Shown here: positions 1 through 7,303 of the stretch, in pieces
Position numbering within the stretch: the first letter of the stretch is position 1
Layout: every line of letters begins with the position of its first letter
Origin: JACVRW01 sp963746825
GTDB lineage: Bacteria > Actinomycetota > Thermoleophilia > Solirubrobacterales > Thermoleophilaceae
DNA length: 64,000 bases
Assembly (NCBI GenBank): GCA_963746825.1
Contig: CAVVCU010000005.1
Coordinates: 124,001 to 188,000 of the forward strand
Direction of reading: 5' to 3'
Position numbers and translations under genes: made by a program
Notes under the pieces: generated by a model
Seen by the model: the letters and a program-made list of their open reading frames with translations, nothing else
Told to the model about the DNA's origin: nothing
The model's database searches: none

Positions 1-1
1 C

Positions 2-379
2 ACCCAGACCTCGCGCAACTTCGGCGCGAGCCTGGGGATGGCGGTGCTCGGCACCGTCCTGATCCTGCAGAACAAGGCCAATATCGAGTCGTCGCTGGAG
101 GCCGCCGGCCTCCCTCCGGCTCGCGCCGAGCGCGAGGCCGATGCCTTCAGTCACGCGGGCTCGGGCTCGAGCTCCGGATTCGCCGACCAGGGGGGCAGCC
201 GGGCCAAGGAGATCTTCGCCGACATCCAGCACGATTTCGCGCTCTCCTGTCGTGTCGTCTTCTACGTGATGGCGGGCGTGATGCTCGTGTCCTTCATCGT
301 GGCGCTCGTGGGCATGCCGGCGGGCAAGGTGGAGGAGGCCCCGGAGGAGGACGGGTTGCAGCCGGCGCCCGCTGGATAA
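2..379 (+). CDS. MFS drug exporter (EmrB/QacA-like), C-terminal fragment
   Basis: The reading frame is open from the window edge and ends at TAA 377-379, so only the last 125 or so residues are present. It begins with TQTSRNFGASLGMAVLGTVL, the arginine- and glycine-containing motif before a late transmembrane helix in 14-helix DHA2-family exporters (EmrB/QacA). A soluble loop rich in Ser, Gly and acidic residues follows, then one final membrane helix (about residues 87-108) and a short charged tail. The family exports drugs or other small hydrophobic compounds using the proton gradient. The substrate cannot be guessed from this fragment. The cupin gene starts 10 bases downstream and could be co-transcribed. 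Confidence 0.8.
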   Translation, partial: TQTSRNFGASLGMAVLGTVLILQNKANIESSLEAAGLPPARAEREADAFSHAGSGSSSGFADQGGSRAKEIFADIQHDFALSCRVVFYVMAGVMLVSFIVALVGMPAGKVEEAPEEDGLQPAPAG

Positions 380-388
380 CCTCGCTCC

Positions 389-746
389 ATGCCTGAGTTC
401 ATCGCGGAGCCGGTCCGCGTGGAGGCAGCCGGCGAGCCGCCCAAGCTGATCGACGAGTTCGCCGGGCGGGCCAGCAACGGCGAGGAGCGGGTGAGCGTGG
501 CCCGCATGCGCTCGCCGGCCGGCTGGAGCGAGCCGGGCCAGCGGCCCGAGTTCGACGAGTACACGGTCGTGCTGGGCGGGGCGCTCCGGGTCGAAACCGA
601 GGACGGCGTGCTGGAGGTGCCCGCGGGCACCGCCATCCTCACGCGCGCGGGTGAATGGGTGCGCTACTCGACGCCCGGCGGGGCCGGAGTACGTGGCGGT
701 GTGCCTGCCGGCGTTCGCGCCGGAGACCGTGCACCGCGACGCGTGA
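389..746 (+). CDS. cupin-domain protein, frameshifted near its 3' end
   Basis: A small single-domain cupin of about 118 residues. The central part (FDEYTVVLGGALRVETEDG, then VPAGTAILTRAGEWVRYSTP) matches the two cupin beta-barrel motifs, but the metal-binding histidines of motif 1 are not evident, so metal binding is doubtful. The original frame runs on into the next gene. Dropping one G near 685-692 restores a natural ending (EYVAVCLPAFAPETVHRDA, stop TGA 744-746). That stop overlaps the GTG of the next gene by four bases, as in other operon junctions here. The frameshift is probably a sequence error. Related proteins are often annotated as ethanolamine utilisation-like cupins; the real substrate is unknown. 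Confidence 0.7.
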
Positions 747-1654
747 GCCGCGCCTCGATCGCCTCCCTCTACGCCCTGCTCGCGGTGATCTGGTCGAGCA
801 CCTGGGTGGCGATCAAGATCGGCCTGGAGGACTCCCCGCCCCTGCTCGGCGCGGGAATCCGCTTCGCGCTGGCGGGCGTCCTGCTGCTGGGCATCGCGGC
901 AGCGCGCGGGCGCTCACTGCGCACGGACCCGCGCCTGGCGGCGATCCTCGCGCTGCTGCCCTTCGCCTTTGCCTACGGGCTCGTCTATTGGGGCGAGCAG
1001 TACATCCCCTCGGGCCTGGCCGCGGTCCTCTTCGGGATCCTGCCCCTCTATACCGCTCTGCTGGGCGCGGTTCTGCTGCCCGACGAGCCGCTGCGCCTGC
1101 GTCTCGTGCTCGGCATCCTGCTCGCGATCGGCGGGCTGGCGCTCGCCTTCCTCGAGAGCGCGGACGCCGGCCATCCGGAGCTGGCCATCGCGGGAGCCGC
1201 CGCCCTGGCGCTGGCGCCGGTCGGCTCGGCGTTGGGGAACATCGCGCAGAAGCTTCGCGCGGGCGAGCTCGACGCGATCGTGCTCAACGGCTGGGCGATG
1301 CTCGCCGGCGGCGTGGCGCTGCTCGCGGTGTCGGCGCCCACCGAGAGCTGGGGCGAGCTGGCCCTGACCGCCGAGGCGCTCGGCTCGATCGCCTACCTGG
1401 CCGTGATCGGCTCGGCCGTGACCTTCGTCGGGCTGACCGTGCTGCTGCGCGAGCTCAGCGCGCAGGCGATGTCCTTCCTCGCGCTGCTGCTGCCCTTCGG
1501 GGCGCTCGTGTTCGGCGCCGTGCTCTACGGAGAGGAGATCACGCTCCGTGCGTTGGCCGGGGCGGCGCTGGTGGGGGCCGGGCTGCTGGTGGCTCAGGCC
1601 GCCCGCCGGGCCCGAGTGAAGCCGTCCGGTCGCTACACTCGCCAGCCGGCATGA
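743..1654 (+). CDS. EamA/DMT-family transporter
   Basis: A polytopic inner-membrane protein of 303 residues with about ten hydrophobic helices in two EamA repeats (residues about 5-140 and 150-290). The first helix carries the usual WSSTWVAIKIGL signature and the second repeat ends with the ALLGAVLLPDEPL-type and FGAVLYGEEITL segments typical of the drug/metabolite transporter superfamily. The family exports amino acids, metabolites or drugs; the substrate is unknown here. The start is GTG 743, which overlaps the restored cupin stop by four bases. The longer reading frame that begins at 389 is only the cupin fused on by a frameshift. The end overlaps the rplU start as ATGA. Confidence 0.85.
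   Translation: MSRASIASLYALLAVIWSSTWVAIKIGLEDSPPLLGAGIRFALAGVLLLGIAAARGRSLRTDPRLAAILALLPFAFAYGLVYWGEQYIPSGLAAVLFGILPLYTALLGAVLLPDEPLRLRLVLGILLAIGGLALAFLESADAGHPELAIAGAAALALAPVGSALGNIAQKLRAGELDAIVLNGWAMLAGGVALLAVSAPTESWGELALTAEALGSIAYLAVIGSAVTFVGLTVLLRELSAQAMSFLALLLPFGALVFGAVLYGEEITLRALAGAALVGAGLLVAQAARRARVKPSGRYTRQPA
1634..1639 (+). promoter_or_regulatory. -10 element before rplU
   Basis: TACACT lies inside the end of the EamA gene, 11 bases before the rplU ATG. It fits the recurrent short-leader promoter pattern of this window. No clear -35 hexamer is seen. Confidence 0.5.
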
Positions 1655-2004
1655 GCTACGTGGTCGTAAAGGTGGGCGGTAAGCAATACCGCGTCGAGAA
1701 GGGCGATTCGATCGTCGTCGATCGCATGCGCGCGGACGAGGGCGACAAGGTCGATCTCGAGCCGCTGATGTACGCCGACGGGGACAAGTCGGTGCTCGAT
1801 CCGGGCGACCTCGGCAAGGTCAAGGTCCAGGCGACGGTGACCGGCCACGAGCGCGGCAAGAAGATTCACGGGCTGAAGTTCAAGCCCAAGCGCGGGTACA
1901 AGCGCCGCTACGGCGCCCGCGCGGACCTCACTCGCCTCGAGATCGCCGACATCAAGGTCGGCGCGGCGAGGAAGAGCAAGAAGGAGGACTCGGATGGCGC
2001 ATAA
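1651..2004 (+). CDS. rplU: 50S ribosomal protein L21
   Basis: A 117-residue protein that binds 23S rRNA in the large ribosomal subunit. The N-terminus MSYVVVKVGGKQYRVEKGD and the internal GKKIHGLKFKPKRGYKRRYG segment are diagnostic of L21, and the C-terminal tail is basic. ATG 1651 overlaps the upstream EamA stop (ATGA) and is followed by rpmA in the order rplU-rpmA-obg, which is conserved across bacteria. The last 11 bases overlap the start of rpmA. Length is slightly above the usual 100-105 because of a short Lys/Asp-rich extension at the C-terminus. Confidence 0.97.
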   Translation: MSYVVVKVGGKQYRVEKGDSIVVDRMRADEGDKVDLEPLMYADGDKSVLDPGDLGKVKVQATVTGHERGKKIHGLKFKPKRGYKRRYGARADLTRLEIADIKVGAARKSKKEDSDGA

Positions 2005-2248
2005 GAAGGGCCTCGGATCGAGCCGCAACGGGCGCGACTCCAACGCCAAGCGTCTCGGCGTGAAGGTGTTCGCCGGCCAGGCCGTGACCGGCGGGGAGAT
2101 CATCGTGCGCCAGCGCGGCACGCGCTTCAAGCCCGGTGAGGGCGTGGGCTTGGGCCGCGACGACACGATCTTCGCCACTCGCCCCGGCACCGTGCAGTTC
2201 GCCTCCGGCCGTCGCGGCCGCGTGATCTCGGTCGAACCGACGGAGTAG
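1994..2248 (+). CDS. rpmA: 50S ribosomal protein L27
   Basis: An 84-residue protein starting MAHKKGLGSSRNGRDSNAKR, the conserved N-terminal tail that reaches the peptidyl transferase centre of the ribosome. It keeps the GGEIIVRQRGTRFKPG core of bacterial L27. There is no N-terminal extension, so no protease maturation of the Firmicutes type is expected. It overlaps rplU by 11 bases, which suggests translational coupling. Two bases after its stop the next reading frame (DUF1028 protein) begins. Confidence 0.97.
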   Translation: MAHKKGLGSSRNGRDSNAKRLGVKVFAGQAVTGGEIIVRQRGTRFKPGEGVGLGRDDTIFATRPGTVQFASGRRGRVISVEPTE

Positions 2249-2250
2249 CC

Positions 2251-3129
2251 ACGACCTACTCGATCGTCGCGCGCGATGACCGCAGCGGCGAGCTCGGCGT
2301 GGCCGTGCAGTCGCATTACTTCGGTGTCGGCTCGATAGTCAGCTTCGCCGAGGCCGGCGTGGGGGCGATCGCCAACCAGTCGGTGCCCGGGCCCGGCTAC
2401 GGCACTCGCGGCGTCGACCTGATGCGCCGGGGTGCCTCGGCGCCCGAGGCCCTCACCGAGCTGCTGTCCGGGGACGAGCAGCAGCCCGTTCGTCAGCTGG
2501 CTCTGGTCGATGGGCTCGGCCGCATCGCGGTCCACACCGGTTCGGACTGCATACGGGAGGCGGGGCATCGCGTGGCCGACGGCGTCTCGGCCCAGGCCAA
2601 CATCATGGAGCGCGCGACGGTGCCAGACGCGATGGTCGAGGGCTACCTCGGATCCCGGGGAGACCTGGCCGCCCGCCTGCTTGCCGCGCTGGAGGCGGCG
2701 GAGGAGCAGGGCGGCGACCTGCGCGGGCGCCAGTCCGCGGCGCTGCTCGTGGTGCCTCCCGAGGCCGGTGGCGAGCCCGTGTTCGACCTGCGGGTGGAGG
2801 ACCACGGTGATCCGGTGTCCGAGCTCACGCGCCTCACCGCCGCGCGCCGCGCCTACCGCCGGGTGGACGAGGGCGACGAGCTCGCCGCGAGCGGCGACTT
2901 CGACGCCGCCTTCGCGCACTACAGCGCTGCGCACGAGGCGCAGCCCGGAAATCCCGAGCTTGCCTTCTGGCACGGCGTTGCGCTGGCGGCGCAGGGCCGC
3001 GAGCAGGAGGCGCGTGGCCTTCTCGAGGAGGCCTATCGCGATCGGGACGGCTGGCGCGAGCTGTTGCGGAGGCTGCCGGCGGCCGGGCTGTTCCCCGACG
3101 ACCAGGCCCTCGTCGACAGGCTGGCCTAG
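2251..3129 (+). CDS. DUF1028 Ntn-hydrolase-like protein with C-terminal TPR-like region, apparent ACG start
   Basis: About 292 residues. The first 210 or so match the DUF1028 family, which belongs to the N-terminal-nucleophile hydrolase clan: TYSIVARD near the start, then GVAVQSHYFGVGSIV and ANQSVPGPGYGTRG. The C-terminal 80 residues (two helix-turn-helix pairs with ALAAQGREQEARGLLEEAY) look like a TPR repeat region. The family N-terminus (normally Met-Thr-x-Ser-Ile-Val-Ala-Arg) is encoded from 2251, where the codon is ACG rather than ATG. The first canonical start, GTG 2299, would remove 16 conserved residues including the possible Thr nucleophile. Function in the cell is unknown; a hydrolase or amidase role is family-level inference only. 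Confidence 0.75.
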   Translation, partial: TTYSIVARDDRSGELGVAVQSHYFGVGSIVSFAEAGVGAIANQSVPGPGYGTRGVDLMRRGASAPEALTELLSGDEQQPVRQLALVDGLGRIAVHTGSDCIREAGHRVADGVSAQANIMERATVPDAMVEGYLGSRGDLAARLLAALEAAEEQGGDLRGRQSAALLVVPPEAGGEPVFDLRVEDHGDPVSELTRLTAARRAYRRVDEGDELAASGDFDAAFAHYSAAHEAQPGNPELAFWHGVALAAQGREQEARGLLEEAYRDRDGWRELLRRLPAAGLFPDDQALVDRLA

Positions 3130-3131
3130 CC

Positions 3132-4409
3132 GTGTTCCACGATCGCGCGAAGATCCACGTGCGCGCCGGCGGCGGAGGCAACGGCGTGGTGTCCTTTCGC
3201 CGCGAGGCTCACGTGCCCAAGGGCGGTCCCGACGGCGGCGACGGCGGTCGTGGCGGCGACGTGGTGATCGTCTGCGACCCATCTCTGCGCGACCTGTCCG
3301 CCTTCCGGCGTGGCTCGCACTTCGCGGGTGCCCGCGGCGGTCACGGGCAGGGGGCCAACAAGCACGGCGCCTCGCCCGCCGCGCTCGAGGTGCGCGTGGC
3401 CCCGGGCACCGTGATCACCGATCCCGAGGTGGGCGACCGCTGGGACCTCACCGAAGCCGGGCAGCGGGCGGTGGTAGCGCGCGGAGGAAGCGGCGGGCGC
3501 GGCAACAAGCGCTTCGCCAACGCCACGCGCCAAGCGCCGCGCTTCGCCGAGAATGGCGTGCCCGGCGAGGAGCGGTGGCTCGAGCTGCAGCTGCGGCTGC
3601 TCGCCGACGCCGGGCTCGTCGGGCTGCCGAACGCGGGCAAGTCTTCGCTGCTCGCGCGTCTGACCCGCGCCCAGCCCAAGGTGGCGGACTACCCGTTCAC
3701 CACGCTCGAGCCCGTGCTCGGCACCCTGGAGGGTGATGATCGCCAGCTGGTGCTGGCCGACATCCCCGGGCTGATCGAGGGGGCGAGTGCCGGCGCCGGC
3801 CTCGGCCACGAGTTCCTTGCGCACGTGGAACGCTGCCGCCTGCTCGTGCACGTGCTGGACCTCGCGCCGCTGGACGGCTCGGACCCCGTGGCCAACCACG
3901 CGACGGTCGAGGCCGAGCTGACCGAGCACGGGCACGGCCTCGCCGCCCTGCCGCGCATCCTCTGCCTGTCCAAGTCCGATCTCGTGCCCCCGGAGACCGT
4001 GGAGAACGCGGTCGGCTGGTGGGCCGAGCGCCTCGACGTTCCCGTCCACTCCACCTCCGCGGCCACCGGCGACGGCGTGGAGGCGCTGCGCGCCGCGATC
4101 TTCGAGCACGTCCCGGCCGAGGAGCCCCGGGCGCCCGCGGGCGAGGGGCCGGCCACGCACCGCGTCTATCGGCCGGGTGAGGACGACGGCTACCGCGTGC
4201 AGAGGACGGGTCCCGGCGCCTTCCGGGTGGAGGGCCGCCGGATCGAGCGCCTGATCGCCCGCCACGACGTCGACAACGACCAGGCGCTGCGCTACGTCGA
4301 GGAGCGCCTTCGGGCGCTCGGGGTGATCAAGGCGCTGGACGCGGCCGGCTTCGAACCCGGCGACGACGTGGAGATCGCCGGGATCGTGTTCGAGCTCGAC
4401 CCCGGCTGA
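3132..4409 (+). CDS. obgE: Obg family GTPase (ribosome assembly)
   Basis: A 425-residue GTPase that assists late 50S subunit assembly and links growth to nutrient state. Residues about 1-158 form the glycine-rich Obg fold (GGGGNGVVSFRREAHVPKGG). The G domain follows with Walker A GLPNAGKSS at 164-172, DIPG at 210-213 and SKSD at 280-283 in place of NKxD. Residues about 340-425 are an OCT domain, common in Gram-positive Obg. GTG 3132 is two bases after the previous stop. The position after rplU-rpmA is the classical Obg context. Confidence 0.96.
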   Translation: MFHDRAKIHVRAGGGGNGVVSFRREAHVPKGGPDGGDGGRGGDVVIVCDPSLRDLSAFRRGSHFAGARGGHGQGANKHGASPAALEVRVAPGTVITDPEVGDRWDLTEAGQRAVVARGGSGGRGNKRFANATRQAPRFAENGVPGEERWLELQLRLLADAGLVGLPNAGKSSLLARLTRAQPKVADYPFTTLEPVLGTLEGDDRQLVLADIPGLIEGASAGAGLGHEFLAHVERCRLLVHVLDLAPLDGSDPVANHATVEAELTEHGHGLAALPRILCLSKSDLVPPETVENAVGWWAERLDVPVHSTSAATGDGVEALRAAIFEHVPAEEPRAPAGEGPATHRVYRPGEDDGYRVQRTGPGAFRVEGRRIERLIARHDVDNDQALRYVEERLRALGVIKALDAAGFEPGDDVEIAGIVFELDPG

Positions 4410-4413
4410 TAAT
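4408..4413 (+). promoter_or_regulatory. -10 element before the lipoprotein gene
   Basis: GATAAT overlaps the obgE stop codon and lies 8 bases before GTG 4422, matching the leaderless-type spacing seen elsewhere in the window. Confidence 0.45.
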
Positions 4414-4421
4414 AAGGCGGC

Positions 4422-4819
4422 GTGCTCCGGATTTCTCAGCGCTCGGCGCGCTCGTCGTGGTGTTGACCGCCTGCGGCGGGAGCGACGACGAGGCCGACGC
4501 CCAGCAGACCGTGCGCGACTTCGTGGAGGCCACCAACCGCCGCGACGGCGAACGGCTCTGCGGCGATCTGGTGACCCAGAGGTTCAAGGAGCAGGCGACG
4601 GGCGCCACCGGCGACCGCGTGGATCGGATCTGCGAGCGACAGCTCGAGCTGACCAAGGGCCTCGAGCTCGAGCTGATCGCCGTGGGCAGGACGGTGGTAC
4701 GGGGGGAGCGCGCCACGGTGCGCACGCGGCTCGACATCGACGGGGTGGAGGCTCCCCGCGTGTTCGAGCTGATGAAGGAAGACGGGGCCTGGAAGCTCTC
4801 ATCCGGATCGAGCGACTGA
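4422..4819 (+). CDS. small secreted lipoprotein, unknown function (start region frameshifted)
   Basis: The reliable reading frame encodes a lipobox-like segment VVVLTACGGS followed by about 110 residues resembling a small lipoprotein domain (QQTVRDFVEATNRRDGE, then LCGDLVTQRF). Mature domains of this kind in actinobacteria resemble the NTF2-like fold. The Cys would be lipidated after signal peptidase II cleavage, so the protein should sit on the outer face of the membrane. In-frame starts before the lipobox are lacking: GTG 4457 leaves only six residues before the Cys. GTG 4422 has a promoter-like GATAAT at the right distance but lies in another frame, so one base may be missing between 4422 and 4456. 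It is followed two bases later by proB. Confidence 0.65.
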
Positions 4820-4820
4820 A

Positions 4821-5912
4821 ATGAGCACCCTGGTGGTCAAGCTCGGCTCGAGCATCGTGGCCGACAGCCGCGGCGAGGTGCGTACGGACGTGCTCGGCGC
4901 GCTCTGCGACGAGGTGGCCGCGCGTCACGCCGCGGGCGAGGAGACCGTGGTGGTCACCTCCGGGGCCATCGCCCGGGGGATGCGACTGATGGAGCTGCCG
5001 ATGCGCCCGCGCTCGATGGAGGACCTCCAGGCGGCCTCGGCCGTGGGTCAGGGCAAGCTCTATCGCAGCTACGACGAGCTGCTGCAGGAGCGCGGCGTGA
5101 GGTCGGCCCAGGTGCTGCTCACGTTCTTCGACATGTCGGCTCGCACCCACTACCTGAACGCCCGCCACACGCTGCGCCGGCTGCTCGACTGGCACGTGGT
5201 GCCGGTGATCAACGAGAACGACACCACCACCACCGACGAGATCTCCTTCGGCGACAACGACTTCCTGGCCGCCCAGGTGGCGATCCTGTTCGGGGCTGAC
5301 GCGTTGGTGCTGCTCACCGACACCGGCGGTCTCTACACCAGCGACCCGAGCACCGACCCCTCGGCCGAGCTGATAACCGAGGTCCGGGAGCTCGAGCAAC
5401 TCGACCGTTACGACATCGGGCTCTCGACCTCGCCACTCGGGTCGGGCGGCATGCGCTCCAAGGTGGTGGCGGCGGATATGGCCACCGCGGCGGGCATCCC
5501 CGTGGTGATCACGGGCGGCACCGACCGCGCGGCCGTGGCGGCCGCGCTCTCGGGCGGGCACACCGGCACGCGCTTCCATCCTCAGGAGGGGCGGGTGTCG
5601 AGCTTCAAGCTGTGGCTCAAGTACGCGAAGCCCACCCACGGCCGGCTGGTGGTCGACGAGGGGGCCGAGCGCGCCCTGCGCGAGCGCGGGACCAGCCTGC
5701 TGCCCGTGGGCGTGGTGGGAGTCGAGGGAGAGTTCGACGCGGGCGACGCCGTCGAGGTCACCTGCAACGGGCGCACCGTGGGCAAGGGCATCGTCGGCTA
5801 CTCGTCGGGGGAGCTGCGGCGAATCAAGGGCCTCAAGACCGACGCGGTGCGCGAGCTCATGCCGCGGGCGACCGAGGAGGCAGTGCACCGCGACTACTTC
5901 GTCCTAGAATGA
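4821..5912 (+). CDS. proB: glutamate 5-kinase
   Basis: A 363-residue enzyme that phosphorylates glutamate with ATP, the first step of proline synthesis. The amino acid kinase domain starts with LVVKLGSSIVAD, contains VVTSGAIARGM, the SFGDNDFLAAQVA motif and the LLTDTGGLYTSDP ATP site. A C-terminal PUA domain (about residues 275-355) begins near KPTHGRLVVDEGA. Length and two-domain layout are as in the standard family. It sits just upstream of proA, with a MATE exporter gene between them. A TAGAAT at 5905-5910 within the 3' end may be a promoter for that exporter. Confidence 0.97.
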   Translation: MSTLVVKLGSSIVADSRGEVRTDVLGALCDEVAARHAAGEETVVVTSGAIARGMRLMELPMRPRSMEDLQAASAVGQGKLYRSYDELLQERGVRSAQVLLTFFDMSARTHYLNARHTLRRLLDWHVVPVINENDTTTTDEISFGDNDFLAAQVAILFGADALVLLTDTGGLYTSDPSTDPSAELITEVRELEQLDRYDIGLSTSPLGSGGMRSKVVAADMATAAGIPVVITGGTDRAAVAAALSGGHTGTRFHPQEGRVSSFKLWLKYAKPTHGRLVVDEGAERALRERGTSLLPVGVVGVEGEFDAGDAVEVTCNGRTVGKGIVGYSSGELRRIKGLKTDAVRELMPRATEEAVHRDYFVLE

Positions 5913-5918
5913 AGCCAC

Positions 5919-5937
5919 CCGGGGGCTCACGCCCCGG
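5919..5937 (+). other. GC-rich hairpin between proB and the MATE gene
   Basis: CCGGGGGC, a TCAC loop and GCCCCGG can form a strong stem with one bulged G. No T-tract follows. It could be a weak terminator of proB, or a 5' leader hairpin if transcription starts at the TAGAAT at 5905-5910. Confidence 0.4.
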
Positions 5938-5964
5938 CCCCCCGCTGTGTCTGGCCGGTGGCCC

Positions 5965-7284
5965 ATGGCCCTCTCGCGCCTGCGCTCGCCGCACGACCGC
6001 GAGATCTTCACCCTTGCCCTGCCCGCGCTCGGCGCGCTCGCCGCCGAGCCGCTCTACCTGCTCGTCGACACGGCGATGGTGGGCCACCTGGGGACCCAGG
6101 AGCTGGCCGCGCTCGCCGTGGCCGGCACGCTCATCGTGGGGGCGTTCACGCTGTTCAACTTCCTGACCTACGGGACCACCGCGCAGGTCGCCCGCCTGCA
6201 CGGGGCGGGGCAGGAGCGCGCGGCGGGACGGATCGCCGCTCAGGCCCTGTGGCTCTCGACGGCGATCGGGCTGGGCCTGACGGTGGCGCTCGCCGCGTTG
6301 GCCGTGCCGCTCGTCGACCTCATGGGCGCCGAGGGCCGGACGCGCGAGCTGGCTGTTCTCTACCTGCGCATCGGCTCGCTCGGCCTGCCCTTCGCGTTGA
6401 TCGCGCTAGCCGGCCAGGGCTACCTGCGCGGGGTGTCGGACCTTCGCTCGCCGCTCGTGATCGTGGTGGTGGCCAACGCGGTCAACGTGCTGCTCAACCT
6501 GCTCTTCATCTACGGGTTCGGCTGGGGCCTCGCCGGCTCGGCCTGGGCCACCGTGGTCGCCCAGGCGGGCATGGGCGCGGCGTTCGTGCGGGCCCTGCTC
6601 GCGGCGCCGGCCGACTCGCGCCGGCCCTCGCTGGAGAGCATGCGGCCGCTGATGCGCATCGGCAGCGAGATCTTCGTGCGCACGGCGGCGCTCTATGCGT
6701 CGTTCCTGGTGGCGAGCGCCGTGCTGGCGCGGGTGGGGGAGGCCTCGCTGGGGGCCCATCAGATCGCGTTCCAGCTGTTCGTCTTCCTGGCGCTCGTGCT
6801 CGACGCGATCGCGATCGCGGGGCAGGTGATCGTGGGGCGCTCGCTCGGTGCCGGGGACTCCGAGGGGGCCTACCTCGCCGCGCGGAGGATGATCGAATGG
6901 GCGGTGGCCGCCGGAGCCCTGTTCGGCCTTGTGATGCTGGCCTTGACCGACGTGCTGCCGCGCGCGTTCACGAGCGACCCTCGGGTGATCGAGCGAGCGC
7001 AGGAGATCTGGCCGCTCTTCGCGCTCATGCAACCCGTCAACGGCGCGGTGTTCGCCCTGGACGGAATCCTGATCGGCGCCGGCGACACGCGCTTTCTCAT
7101 GTGGGGGATGCTGCTCGCCTCGCTGGGGGTGTTCGTGCCGGTCGCGCTGGGCTCGCTCGCGCTCGGCCTCGGCATCGTCGGGGTCTGGGCCGGGCTGGTG
7201 GGCCTGATCCTCGTGCGCCTCGCCACCTGCGGCTGGCGCTTTCGGGGACGGCGCTGGGCGATCGTCGGAGCGGGCGGGACATGA
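5965..7284 (+). CDS. MATE family efflux transporter
   Basis: A 439-residue integral membrane protein with about 12 helices. The N-terminal half shows IFTLALPALGALAAEPLYLL, VDTAMVGHLGTQELAALAVA and the inter-helix LMGAEG segment typical of DinF/NorM-type MATE exporters, which expel cationic compounds using Na+ or H+. The second half repeats the pattern from about residue 230 (IGSEIFVRTAALYASFLVAS and LGAHQIAFQLF). ATG 5965 is preferred to the upstream in-frame GTG 5947, because homology begins right after it. The substrate is unknown. It interrupts the proB-proA pair. Confidence 0.9.
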   Translation: MALSRLRSPHDREIFTLALPALGALAAEPLYLLVDTAMVGHLGTQELAALAVAGTLIVGAFTLFNFLTYGTTAQVARLHGAGQERAAGRIAAQALWLSTAIGLGLTVALAALAVPLVDLMGAEGRTRELAVLYLRIGSLGLPFALIALAGQGYLRGVSDLRSPLVIVVVANAVNVLLNLLFIYGFGWGLAGSAWATVVAQAGMGAAFVRALLAAPADSRRPSLESMRPLMRIGSEIFVRTAALYASFLVASAVLARVGEASLGAHQIAFQLFVFLALVLDAIAIAGQVIVGRSLGAGDSEGAYLAARRMIEWAVAAGALFGLVMLALTDVLPRAFTSDPRVIERAQEIWPLFALMQPVNGAVFALDGILIGAGDTRFLMWGMLLASLGVFVPVALGSLALGLGIVGVWAGLVGLILVRLATCGWRFRGRRWAIVGAGGT

Positions 7285-7288
7285 CCGA

Positions 7289-7294
7289 TACCCT
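7289..7294 (+). promoter_or_regulatory. -10 element before proA
   Basis: TACCCT lies 9 bases before the proA GTG start, just after the MATE stop codon. No Shine-Dalgarno is present between them. Confidence 0.5.
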
Positions 7295-7303
7295 TGCCTG
7301 CTC

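Noticed and set aside
389..1654. 421-residue cupin-EamA fusion
   Set aside because: A single extra G near 685-692 joins the frames; with it removed both genes end and start normally at 743-746.
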